A DNA stretch of 64,000 nucleotides from an uncultured Planctomycetales bacterium (lineage in GTDB: Bacteria > Planctomycetota > Planctomycetia > Pirellulales > S012-138), in contig CALJLD010000084.1 of the NCBI GenBank assembly GCA_937982665.1, forward strand, positions 9,583-73,582, given 5' to 3'. Both the position numbers and the translations under genes were made by a program. Below are positions 52,626-60,471 of the stretch, one piece after another. The notes beneath the pieces were generated by a model that saw only the letters and a program-made list of their open reading frames with translations, had not been told where the DNA came from and did no database searches. The first letter of the stretch is position 1. The number at the start of each line of letters is the position of its first letter.

Positions 52626-52781
52626 ATGGCTCGACTTATCATGCTGGCGGTGATTGCGTTCTCATTCACTTGTGTCGGCTGTGGTGAAGATACACCGGTC
52701 AATGAAGTAACGCCCAACAGCGCCGGCAAGGCACCATCTGGTGATTCCACAGGCTTTGAATCCAAGGACGTCCAAGACTAG
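52626..52781 (+). CDS. Micro-lipoprotein 2
   Basis: A 51-residue lipoprotein, short enough to be missed by automated gene calls. The ATG at 52626 has AAAGGG 6-7 nt upstream. The signal (RLIMLAVIAFSFTCVGC) ends in CVGC with lipidation at Cys19. The mature peptide continues GEDTPVNEVTPNSAGKAPSG and ends with Asp. It shares GCG-D/E, the V-N pair and a Pro/Ala/Lys stretch with the first and third genes. A terminator follows 27 nt after the stop. The coding assignment rests on the signal, the ribosome site and the paralogous layout. Confidence 0.75.
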   Translation: MARLIMLAVIAFSFTCVGCGEDTPVNEVTPNSAGKAPSGDSTGFESKDVQD

Positions 52782-52807
52782 CAATCGAGCATTTGCTAGC
52801 TGCAAGA

Positions 52808-52843
52808 AACGGTGTCGCGCATGGGCGCGGCGCCGTTTTTTTT
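52808..52843 (+). terminator. Intrinsic terminator after micro-lipoprotein 2
   Basis: AACGGTGTCGCGC (52808-52820) pairs with GCGCGGCGCCGTT (52825-52837), thirteen pairs with two G-U, a 4-nt loop and a run of eight Ts starting within the stem end. It begins 27 nt after the stop codon. Confidence 0.9.
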
Positions 52844-52926
52844 GAACACCAATCGCAGCGCAGTGCGTATTGAGATTAGCGCGTTAAGGATGCACTCTTC
52901 AAACCTGCTTAGAGAAAGGGCACGCT

Positions 52927-53079
52927 ATGTTACGGTTGGTTCTCGCAGTTGTATTTGTCAGCACTTTGGTGCTGTCTGGTTGCGGTGACACGGAAGTCGT
53001 CAACAACACAATCCCGCGCGGCACAACCGCTCCTGCCGCCGATGCTCCAGTGGTTGATAAAGCCTTCGTAACTGAATAG
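52927..53079 (+). CDS. Micro-lipoprotein 3
   Basis: A 50-residue lipoprotein, likewise short. The ATG at 52927 has GAGAAAGGG upstream. The signal (LRLVLAVVFVSTLVLSGC) ends in the lipobox LSGC with lipidation at Cys19, followed by GDTEVVNNTIPRGTTAPAAD and the tail KAFVTE. It is the last of three tandem paralogues. No terminator is obvious before the convergent truB gene, which ends 29 nt further on. As for its neighbours, function is unknown. Confidence 0.75.
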   Translation: MLRLVLAVVFVSTLVLSGCGDTEVVNNTIPRGTTAPAADAPVVDKAFVTE

Positions 53080-53107
53080 TGCGTCGGATCATGTCTTCAT
53101 CGCTGCA

Positions 53108-53983
53108 TCAGCTCGTGAAGGCGATGTTCCGCACAATCTTCCAACGACCTTGTTGGCTGCACGCAACGCCCAACAAGGTTCCGTTTTGATCGAATGCGGC
53201 AAACTCGCATTCGGAGTCTTGTTGCAAGCTCGTTGCCAGTACCTGACCGTTGACCAGGCGCTGAATTTCGCTTGCATTGAACGTTTGTCGCGGCAAGTCT
53301 GCAATCGTGCATTCAGGCGGCATGAGGGAGTCGCCAATCATCGCTTCGGAAAGTTCGTCCGCAGAGATCGCATCTTCCAAGGCGAATGGTCCCACCGCCG
53401 TGCGAACCAACGAAGACATGACCGCGCCAGTTCCAAGGCTGACAGCTAAATCCCGGCCAAGCGAACGTATGTAAGTTCCGCTTCCGCAGGCAACCTCAAG
53501 CTGCAGCTTGGGGTAGTCATAGTCAGCAATGCGAATCTCATCGATCCTGACATTTCGCGCTGGCAGCGTGACCGCCTCGCCACTGCGAGCCAACTTATAG
53601 GCCCGCTTCCCTTTGACCTTAATCGCCGAGTAAGCAGGCGGCCGCTGCGGAATCTCACCCAGGAAGTTGGGAATCGCCGCTTCGATCTCTCTTCGAGTTG
53701 GCCGCGGCGGATCATCCAACACCACAACCTCGCCTTCGATGTCTTCGGTATCGCTGGCTCGGCCGAGCAGAAACTCCGCAAGATATCGCTTTGCGCCTCT
53801 TTGCGCATACTCGATCAACCGAGTCGCCCGACCGACGGCAACCACCAGCACGCCTGTCGCCAGCGGATCGAGCGTGCCAGCATGGCCGGCTTTTGTGGGC
53901 CGCACGAGTTTTTGCACCACATTTACCGCGTCGCGAGAAGTCCAGCCTTGGGGCTTATTCAGGTTCAAGAAACCGCAGAACAT
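53108..53983 (-). CDS. truB: tRNA pseudouridine(55) synthase TruB
   Basis: A 291-residue enzyme that isomerises U55 to pseudouridine in the T loop of nearly all tRNAs. Motifs: NLNKPQGWTSRDAVNVVQKL, the catalytic-Asp motif GHAGTLDPLATGVL (Asp39), RYLAEFLLGRASDTEDIEGE, QRPPAYSAIKVKGKRAYKLA, and CGSGTYIRSLGRDLA. The C-terminal third contains a PUA-like small domain (VNGQVLATS). Length fits the bacterial enzyme (~300). The ATG at 53983 is preferred to a start seven codons earlier because it opens the conserved LNLNKPQGW motif. Genes usually linked to truB (infB, rbfA, rpsO) are not in the window. Confidence 0.96.
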   Translation of the reverse strand: MFCGFLNLNKPQGWTSRDAVNVVQKLVRPTKAGHAGTLDPLATGVLVVAVGRATRLIEYAQRGAKRYLAEFLLGRASDTEDIEGEVVVLDDPPRPTRREIEAAIPNFLGEIPQRPPAYSAIKVKGKRAYKLARSGEAVTLPARNVRIDEIRIADYDYPKLQLEVACGSGTYIRSLGRDLAVSLGTGAVMSSLVRTAVGPFALEDAISADELSEAMIGDSLMPPECTIADLPRQTFNASEIQRLVNGQVLATSLQQDSECEFAAFDQNGTLLGVACSQQGRWKIVRNIAFTS

Positions 53984-54265
53984 AGGGGAGTCGCAAAGCA
54001 GCAAGTCGTCTCGGGAAATTGGGCGAAACAGCCAGCTTGTCGCGTTTCCGGGCGCGCGTCAATTCGTTGCGACACCATTTGGCAATTCGCTAGAATGCGG
54101 CTGGCGACGCGAGCAGTCACAAGCCGAGAATCGCGAATGCTGCTGAGCTGGCCGTGGCGAACTCACCCGCACGAGTTGGCCCGCGCAGATCTGTTCAGCG
54201 TCGCAAATCCAGGAACAGAACCAGTCCATTGCGGGGTTCGCAATTGCGAACCCATGAGGAATGCT

Positions 54266-54937
54266 ATGACACGCAAGGTTGCCACTGGACTTATGACATG
54301 CGTGGTTGCCGCATGCTTGATTACCGCAAGTGATTCAAGCGCTCGCGCTCAGCAATACGGCACTACCGTGCAGTTGCCGACGTTCTCATTCTTCTCGGTC
54401 AGCACAACGGTTCTCGCGCCAGACAGCGGCGGCGCCTACTTGGGCGGAATGCGCAGGGCCGGCTCTGTGCGACCGAGTTGGGGGCACCCCATGGTCCGCA
54501 ATCATGGGCTGAGCAACTTTCGCGATGCCTCCGGGGCCAGCGTTGCCGTGCGGGTTCATGACCTCCGCTGGATGGACGAAATACTCTTGGGCAACTTCAC
54601 CATTGTTGAGCCGCCAGCGGATGAACAAGGACTGGCCGCCCGCAGCGACCTGGCACAACAGTTGGCCGGCGAAGCGCAGCAACGTGGCGCGGCAGTTAAC
54701 TATGGCGCCATGCACATCAATGATATTCGCCAGGCCAAGGAAGCAGCCAAGAACGCCGAGATCCAAGGCTATCTGACCAAGGCCGAAGAGAAACGCAAGG
54801 AAGGTAAGACCGCGCTGGTGAAGTATTACTTGCAGCTTGCCGCCAGAAAATCGAGCGGCGACTTGCGCCAAGCCGTGGAAGCGATGCTCCGCGAGATCGA
54901 CGACGAGAAGTCAGGTTCGCACGCCGGCGGACGATAG
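54266..54937 (+). CDS. Planctomycete-type secreted protein
   Basis: A 223-residue exported protein. The ATG at 54266 has ATGAGGA just upstream and begins a signal peptide (VATGLMTCVVAACLITASDS) with cleavage near SARAQQ. The mature start YGTTVQLPTFSFFSVSTTVL and GGAYLGGMRRAG resemble a secreted protein that I associate with planctomycete genomes. The C-terminal half is a Lys/Ala/Glu-rich helix (KEAAKNAEIQGYLTKAEEKR) that could form a coiled coil. No enzymatic motif is seen. It is divergent from truB and convergent with epmA. Confidence 0.72.
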   Translation: MTRKVATGLMTCVVAACLITASDSSARAQQYGTTVQLPTFSFFSVSTTVLAPDSGGAYLGGMRRAGSVRPSWGHPMVRNHGLSNFRDASGASVAVRVHDLRWMDEILLGNFTIVEPPADEQGLAARSDLAQQLAGEAQQRGAAVNYGAMHINDIRQAKEAAKNAEIQGYLTKAEEKRKEGKTALVKYYLQLAARKSSGDLRQAVEAMLREIDDEKSGSHAGGR

Positions 54938-54968
54938 GATCGGTTCTCGGTCGCCCCGTTGATCGCAG

Positions 54969-55949
54969 CTACGCAAGGTCAATCGGAAACGGGATCACCT
55001 CGGCGATGTGGTCCGCGCCGGCGGCAACCATCACAAGCCGATCAAACCCTAACGCACAGCCTGTGCTTGGCGGCAGCCCGGCCTCCATTGCGGCCAGCAG
55101 TTGATTCACTTCTGGCAATTTGGGTTTTCCGGCAGCCGCGCGCAGAGCGTTGGTTGATTTGATTCGCAGCCGCAGTTCCTCGGCATCGAGCAACTCATCG
55201 TACCCGTTGGCCAACTCCACGCCGTTGACGAAGAGTTCGTATCTCGCGGCAATCTCTGCGCCGTCTTCATCTTTGCGTGTCTTCGCAAGCGCCGCCTGAC
55301 TTGCCGGATAATCAAACAAGATGGTTGGGCGAGCCGTGCCCAAGTGCGGCTGGACACAATGCGTCAACAAAACGTCCAGCCATCCGTCTCGGTCGAGCTG
55401 TTTCAAACAACGCAGCCCGCTTTCTTTTTGAGCAACGTTGGCGAGCTCAATTGCCGTCGCGGTGTGCGGATCAATTCCCAAGGCCTTTTGGAAGGCCGCG
55501 CGATAGGTAACTTCCTCGGCCGGCGGAGCTCCCAAGACATGTTCGCATAGCTGCGAAAGTAACTGTCGCCCCCGCATATCATCCGCGTTGGGAAAATACC
55601 ATTCAACGATCGTGAATTCCGGGTTGTGGGCCGGTCCGGATTCCGCGAGCCGGAAAGCCTTGCAGATTTGGTAAATCGGCCGTGGATGGGCGGCCAGGAT
55701 TCGCTTCATGCAGAATTCCGGCGAAGTCTGCAGCCACACCCCTCGTCCAATATCCGGCTGCGCGGGGTCGTCCGCGAGCGTGACCGGTACGGGATCCAGG
55801 TGCAAATCCACGACGGTGTCCGCCGACAGGGCAGGAGTTTCCACCTCCAGGAAGCCGGCATTGTCGAAGAAGGCTCGCGTGCGCTTCATCAAGTTCGCTC
55901 GCAATTCCAGCAACTCCCAGCGAGCGGTTGGTTGGAACGAACGGTTCAT
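54969..55949 (-). CDS. epmA: Elongation factor P--(R)-beta-lysine ligase (EpmA/GenX family)
   Basis: A 326-residue class II aminoacyl-tRNA-synthetase-like enzyme without an anticodon-binding domain, as in PoxA/GenX. Family members transfer (beta-)lysine to EF-P so that ribosomes pass polyproline stretches. Motif 1 is FLEVETPALS, motif 2 FRLAESGPAHNPEFTIVEWY, and motif 3 GCALGFDRLVMVAAG. Length and the missing N-terminal OB domain separate it from LysS. Its ATG overlaps the stop of the upstream winged-helix membrane regulator (ATGA), so translation is likely coupled. EF-P and the beta-lysine-forming EpmB are not in the window. Confidence 0.92.
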   Translation of the reverse strand: MNRSFQPTARWELLELRANLMKRTRAFFDNAGFLEVETPALSADTVVDLHLDPVPVTLADDPAQPDIGRGVWLQTSPEFCMKRILAAHPRPIYQICKAFRLAESGPAHNPEFTIVEWYFPNADDMRGRQLLSQLCEHVLGAPPAEEVTYRAAFQKALGIDPHTATAIELANVAQKESGLRCLKQLDRDGWLDVLLTHCVQPHLGTARPTILFDYPASQAALAKTRKDEDGAEIAARYELFVNGVELANGYDELLDAEELRLRIKSTNALRAAAGKPKLPEVNQLLAAMEAGLPPSTGCALGFDRLVMVAAGADHIAEVIPFPIDLA

Positions 55950-56950
55950 TGGGGCTTTGTCGACAAACTTTGCAGTACTTGTTGGAGTCCGTCACGCATC
56001 GCGTCAGCGACGAACGTCTCCGCGCCCGCTTGCCGTAACTCCGCGACAGAGAAGCGACGCGTCCAAACGTGCGCCCCGTCCGTCCCGCGAATGACCTCGC
56101 CCAACAACTCGGTAGCTTCGTCCTTTGGGATGATCCGGCCGTTGAGCACATAGTCAATCTGGTAGTCAGCCGTCAAAGTCGCCAAGGGCGTTTCCAGGTT
56201 CGCATAGCGTTCCGTGGTTGTGGGACCAACAACTTCAAAGGAACCGCTGACTGCAAACTCGCCGCTTTCGGCGTTCGTCAACTCATCCACAAGTCGCTCA
56301 GCAATTCCATTGGCCGATAGTAACCGCGAATTCGCGTTGCCAGCCTCAAATGGCATGATCGCCAAACGGATGGCGGGAGCAGTGTCATCAGCCACAACTT
56401 GTGGCGCACTTGTTCGCTGTCCTGACATGTTCTCGTCAGCCAGCGAATCGCTTGCCACGAACTGCCCAGGCCAATACGCCAAACCGCATAGCAGCGCGAT
56501 GCCCAGCAGCAAACTTGCTGCCCTCAATGCGCCTGATTGGGCAGGCGGTTGTTGGATAGTCGCGTGCACAGTTGGTTGTTGTCGAGCTTTCTGATCGCTG
56601 CTCGCTTCTGAGCGCTCGTCGTTGCCTTCAACCGGTGTAACCGCTGTCAGCCATTGATAGCCGCGGCGAGGCACGTTGCCGATGTAATGCGGATCGGCAG
56701 CCGATTCTCCTAGCGCCGAGCGAATCTGCCGAATGCAAAAGTGGAGATTGCGGTCAAAGTCCACCTGCACATCCGGCCAGAGCTCCGCGCGGATTTCCTC
56801 GCGTGTGACAATTTCCGGAGCGCGTTCCAACAATAACGCCAGCAACTTGGCCGGCTGCGGCGGCAAGCGCAGCTCTTCCTCGCCTGGCCGCTTGAGTAAA
56901 CCGCTGACAGGATTGAAGACAAACTCTGCAAACTGAAATTGTCGCAGCAT
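55946..56950 (-). CDS. ToxR/CadC-like membrane-bound winged-helix regulator
   Basis: A 334-residue transcription factor with an OmpR/PhoB-type winged helix at the N terminus (LPPQPAKLLALLLERAPEIV; EIRAELWPDVQVDFDRNLHF; RGYQWLTAV), a Gln/Pro-rich linker (QQPTVHATIQQPPAQSG), one membrane helix (ASLLLGIALLCGLAYWPGQF) and a periplasmic domain. The latter (RLAIMPFEAGNANSRLLSAN ... YQIDYVLNGRI) matches the TolB-like domain seen in CadC-like regulators (IAVLPF...; Y-x-L-x-G). It probably senses an envelope signal and activates genes in cis or trans. It overlaps epmA by 4 bases. The ATG at 56950 opens the conserved domain; upstream codons in the longer frame do not. Confidence 0.88.
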   Translation of the reverse strand: MLRQFQFAEFVFNPVSGLLKRPGEEELRLPPQPAKLLALLLERAPEIVTREEIRAELWPDVQVDFDRNLHFCIRQIRSALGESAADPHYIGNVPRRGYQWLTAVTPVEGNDERSEASSDQKARQQPTVHATIQQPPAQSGALRAASLLLGIALLCGLAYWPGQFVASDSLADENMSGQRTSAPQVVADDTAPAIRLAIMPFEAGNANSRLLSANGIAERLVDELTNAESGEFAVSGSFEVVGPTTTERYANLETPLATLTADYQIDYVLNGRIIPKDEATELLGEVIRGTDGAHVWTRRFSVAELRQAGAETFVADAMRDGLQQVLQSLSTKPQ

Positions 56951-57051
56951 CAAGATCGACCAACTATGTCGAGAAACAGCATCCACGCACAACGAGGACC
57001 GGGGTCATTTCACTATAGCCGCTCGTCGTTTCGCATCCACTGGTGATTCCG

Positions 57052-58503
57052 TTAGAGACTCTCTTTCGCTCCGTGATTCTTGAGCAAGTCCGCGATTTTG
57101 TTCTCGCCGAATCCCAGCGCCGTCGCCAACGGCGTTTCGCCTTGGGCGGAGAACTTGCGGCCCACGCGATTCACATTCGCGCCGTTGGCAATCAGCAACT
57201 CAACCATTTCAATCCGGCCACGCTGGCAGGCCCAATGCAAAGCAGTCGTGCCCAGGTAGTGCTGGTGTTGCACCCCGGCTCCGTGATCCAACAGCAGTTC
57301 CATCATTTCGACAGGGCAATTGCCGATCACGGGGTACCAAAGCAGGGCGAAGTCATGTGCTCCACGCTCATGAATCCGTTCCGGATGAGCTTTCAGGAAT
57401 TCCTTGGCGGTTGCGAGATCTCCGCGCATCACGGCCGTTGGCAGGGAATACGGCGCGCCGTGATCCAGCAGCACATCAACAATCGGCTTTCGCCCCGTGT
57501 GCGCGCAAGCTTCCACACAGATTTCGCTGGTCAACGCCACCGAATGTGCAAGCCGGGAATCTTCCCGCAGGGCATCCGTCACGAACTGCAGGTTGCCGTG
57601 CGACTGGCCGACGAATTGCCGTCGCTTGACGATGGAGATTGCCGAGATATCCGGCGCGAGATATTTTTCGCCGCTTGCGTTGGTGAGAGCGTGATGAACG
57701 CGATGTGTGCGCGGGATGCTTTCGTGCTCGGTAAGCATCTGCACAACGGCCGCCTGCCTTGCGGATTGCGCGACTTGAAGCGCCGTGTTGCCGGACTGAT
57801 CCGCGGCCCTGACATCCGCGCCGACGCGAATGAGCATTTCCACGAGTTCCGTGCTGCCTCTCTCCGCGGCGATGTGCAACGGAGGGCGGTCCGCATTCGC
57901 CGCAGGGTTCGGGTCTGTGGCGTTGCTCAACAGTGTAGCCGCGGTGATCTCGGCGGTTGGCAAGTCTGGATAGCGCAATGCCGTCTGCAGCGCGGTGACG
58001 CCTGTTTCGCCACGCGGGGAAATGTTGGGATCGCCGCAAACGGCGTAAACTCGCCACATATCGGAGCCGGCTCCACTTGTTGCAGCGGCAAACATGGCCG
58101 TTCCGCCGATGGGATGATCGCTGTTGATGTCGTCGAGGGTTTCTTCGGAAAGAGTGCTGGTCAGCTCATCAAACCGTTTCCAGTCATGCGCCAACGCGGC
58201 TTCGTGCAAATCGGCCGAGTAACCGCTCTCGGCCAGAAAACCGGCCACCTGAGTATGGCCATGCAAGAGGGCCAGTGCATACGCGGACTTTCCCGTCGTG
58301 TCTTTGGCGGCTAGCAACCGTGCGTCCTCCGCCAGCATCTTTCTCACGGATGCGAGATTGCCCTCGGTGACAGCTTTGAGGAACTCGTCTGATTTGGGAG
58401 CCTCGCGGCCCTGGCAGCCTGCGATAGCGAGCGTGGGCGCCAAGGCGGTTGCCGAAGCGGCGGCAGCGTAACGGAGGAAGTCGCGGCGGGATCTGATGGC
58501 CAT
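57052..58503 (-). CDS. Exported ankyrin-repeat protein with Tat signal
   Basis: A 483-residue protein. The N terminus is a twin-arginine signal (RSRRDFLRYAAAASATALAP) ending in AIAGC, a lipobox, so the mature protein may be a Tat-exported lipoprotein. The body has ankyrin repeats of ~33 residues: TGKSAYALALLHGHTQVAGF, RPPLHIAAERGSTELVEMLI, GNTALQVAQSARQAAVVQML, TTALHWACQRGRIEMVELLI and ETPLATALGFGENKIADLLK. Ankyrin stacks bind proteins. AGGAGA lies just before the ATG at 58503. It is not part of an obvious operon. A long plus-strand frame across it is a shadow. Confidence 0.88.
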   Translation of the reverse strand: MAIRSRRDFLRYAAAASATALAPTLAIAGCQGREAPKSDEFLKAVTEGNLASVRKMLAEDARLLAAKDTTGKSAYALALLHGHTQVAGFLAESGYSADLHEAALAHDWKRFDELTSTLSEETLDDINSDHPIGGTAMFAAATSGAGSDMWRVYAVCGDPNISPRGETGVTALQTALRYPDLPTAEITAATLLSNATDPNPAANADRPPLHIAAERGSTELVEMLIRVGADVRAADQSGNTALQVAQSARQAAVVQMLTEHESIPRTHRVHHALTNASGEKYLAPDISAISIVKRRQFVGQSHGNLQFVTDALREDSRLAHSVALTSEICVEACAHTGRKPIVDVLLDHGAPYSLPTAVMRGDLATAKEFLKAHPERIHERGAHDFALLWYPVIGNCPVEMMELLLDHGAGVQHQHYLGTTALHWACQRGRIEMVELLIANGANVNRVGRKFSAQGETPLATALGFGENKIADLLKNHGAKESL

Positions 58504-58688
58504 GTTGGTCTCCTGGTGCGAAGGCGAGAATCAAATCTCTCGCAATCTAGCCGGAGTTCACGAACGGCGTAGACCAGGAACGCTGAGACTTGGCTGAGAA
58601 AACCCTTTGCGGCGCAAGTGCGGAATCACGCCGCTGTTATGGCGGCAGCAGGCCCGGCATTCTAAGCGTTTGGCAAGTTGCCACGGCG

Positions 58689-60341
58689 TCAATCAAGCTG
58701 CGACTTGGAGTCAGCCGCAGCGGACTTCTCGACTTTGACGTAATACAGGTCCGTGGCCACCGCAAAATCGGCCTGCGAGAGTTCCGTCTCCATGCTCTGC
58801 CATTCCGTCGTGGGCTCAATCGTCTGCCAGGCTTCGGGGTCGCCCACGCGAATGGGCATGTCAAAGCCTTCGATGGTCGCCTGCCAGCGATAGTTGACCT
58901 TGCCGGCTTCTTCGTCAAACGCCAACTCCAGCGTCGGCAGATCAGCACGTCGCAAGTATTGGTCAAAGACGGCGGTCATGTCGCGCTCATACCGCTGGTT
59001 GAAGAGTTCCACCATATCTTCCGTGAGAATGTTCTTGAACTTAAACGAATCGTAAACCTCGCGGACGAGGGCCCACCACTTCTCGTCATCATCCATCACA
59101 CCGCGCATTGTGTGCAGGAACAATGCGCCTTTGAAGTACATGTCTTGCGGCGGTGTTTGGTGGATTCCGCGTTGTGTGATGATGGGACGACGGTTGCGAA
59201 TCTTGCGTTTGTATGCGTTGGTGTATTTCAGCGCATCGTCATAGCCAAAGACATGCTCGACATACATGCATTCCAGATAGGTCGTCCAGCCTTCGTGGAT
59301 CCACATGTCTGAAACGTCAGAAGCGCTGACGGCATTGCCAAACCACTCGTGGCCAGTTTCATGAATGATGATGAAGTCAAACTTGGTGCTGACGCCAACA
59401 CCGGTCCAATCGCGATTGTGATAGCCGTTGGTAAACCCGTTGCCGTAGGTCACGGCCGATTGATGCTCCATGCCGGAGTAGGGCACGTGGATTAACTTGT
59501 AGCCATCGTCCGGGAAAGGGTATTCACCAAAGTAGTGGTAGAACGCCTCCATCATTGGCTTAACTTGCGCGAATTGCCGTCGCGCGTCTTCAAGACTTTC
59601 CGGCAGCACGTAGTAGTCGAGCGTCAGGTCGCCGAACTTCTCCGAGAAATGTTCGTACGCGCCAATGTTGAGCGAAACGCAGTACGAATTGATTGGATAG
59701 TTGACACGGTAGTCCCAACGCGTGAAGCCATCGCCAAGATCTTCTTTGCCTTGGAAGCGACCGTTGGAAACGTTCTGCAGTCCGTTGGGCGCGGAAATGC
59801 TGATGTCCATCGACTCGACTTCATCCCGCCATTGATCTTTGCAGGGCCACCAGATGGATCCGCCCTCACCCTGGCAGGCCGTATTTACCCAAGGGCGGCC
59901 TTCGGGATCGGTCGAAAACTTGATGCCGCCAAAGCGGCCTTGCTCTGCGGGGCTGCCTGAGTAGTGGAATTCAATTTCATAAGTCTCGCCGGCTTTCAAA
60001 GTCTCTGGGAAGCTCACGAACACGGCGTTCAACTCGCGCCCAAAGTCTAGTTCCTTTCCATCCAACAGAATCTTGTCAACGTCCAGGTTTTCGTAGAGAT
60101 CAATTTGAATGCGGGCATCATCTTCCAGCATGCGGAAGCGAATCGTGTTCTTGCCACTGAGGTGCTTGCGACTCGGATCGACACGCAGATCCAAGTGATA
60201 GGAGAGCAGGTCGTTGTTTGATCGCAGGCGGCCGTACGCGCCGCGCAATTCCTGGGCACGAGAAGCCGTCGACTGTGATCCGTTGTCCTGGACGAATGCA
60301 CCGCCGGAAATCGCCAGCAACAACAGCAGACCTTTGAGCAT
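58689..60341 (-). CDS. Exported M1-family (gluzincin) aminopeptidase
   Basis: A 550-residue metallopeptidase of family M1. The signal peptide is short (LKGLLLLLAISGGAFVQ). Zinc site: HETGH at 327-331 with Glu350 in WIHEGWTTY (HExxH-x18-E). The exopeptidase motif is GMEHQ (290-294), with His where GxMEN has Asn. It lacks the C-terminal domain of PepN, so it is short for the family and resembles exported M1 members of planctomycetes and bacteroidetes. It probably releases N-terminal residues from peptides in the periplasm or on the cell surface. It lies between the ankyrin gene and the phosphofructokinase gene on the same strand, but with gaps over 100 nt. Confidence 0.93.
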   Translation of the reverse strand: MLKGLLLLLAISGGAFVQDNGSQSTASRAQELRGAYGRLRSNNDLLSYHLDLRVDPSRKHLSGKNTIRFRMLEDDARIQIDLYENLDVDKILLDGKELDFGRELNAVFVSFPETLKAGETYEIEFHYSGSPAEQGRFGGIKFSTDPEGRPWVNTACQGEGGSIWWPCKDQWRDEVESMDISISAPNGLQNVSNGRFQGKEDLGDGFTRWDYRVNYPINSYCVSLNIGAYEHFSEKFGDLTLDYYVLPESLEDARRQFAQVKPMMEAFYHYFGEYPFPDDGYKLIHVPYSGMEHQSAVTYGNGFTNGYHNRDWTGVGVSTKFDFIIIHETGHEWFGNAVSASDVSDMWIHEGWTTYLECMYVEHVFGYDDALKYTNAYKRKIRNRRPIITQRGIHQTPPQDMYFKGALFLHTMRGVMDDDEKWWALVREVYDSFKFKNILTEDMVELFNQRYERDMTAVFDQYLRRADLPTLELAFDEEAGKVNYRWQATIEGFDMPIRVGDPEAWQTIEPTTEWQSMETELSQADFAVATDLYYVKVEKSAAADSKSQLD

Positions 60342-60471
60342 TTCACTACCCTGGGGTTAGAAACAATCCAATCAGAAGGGCATTCCCGAATGTCACAATA
60401 GATGCCACCGCGCCGTGGGTCAATCAAGCGGGCGGTGGTTCAAATCAAACGGCTGCTGAAGCCGTGTCGCG

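Noticed and set aside
57043..58314. A 423-codon plus-strand frame across the ankyrin gene
   Set aside because: The minus strand has a Tat signal, ribosome site and ankyrin repeats; the plus-strand product has no features.
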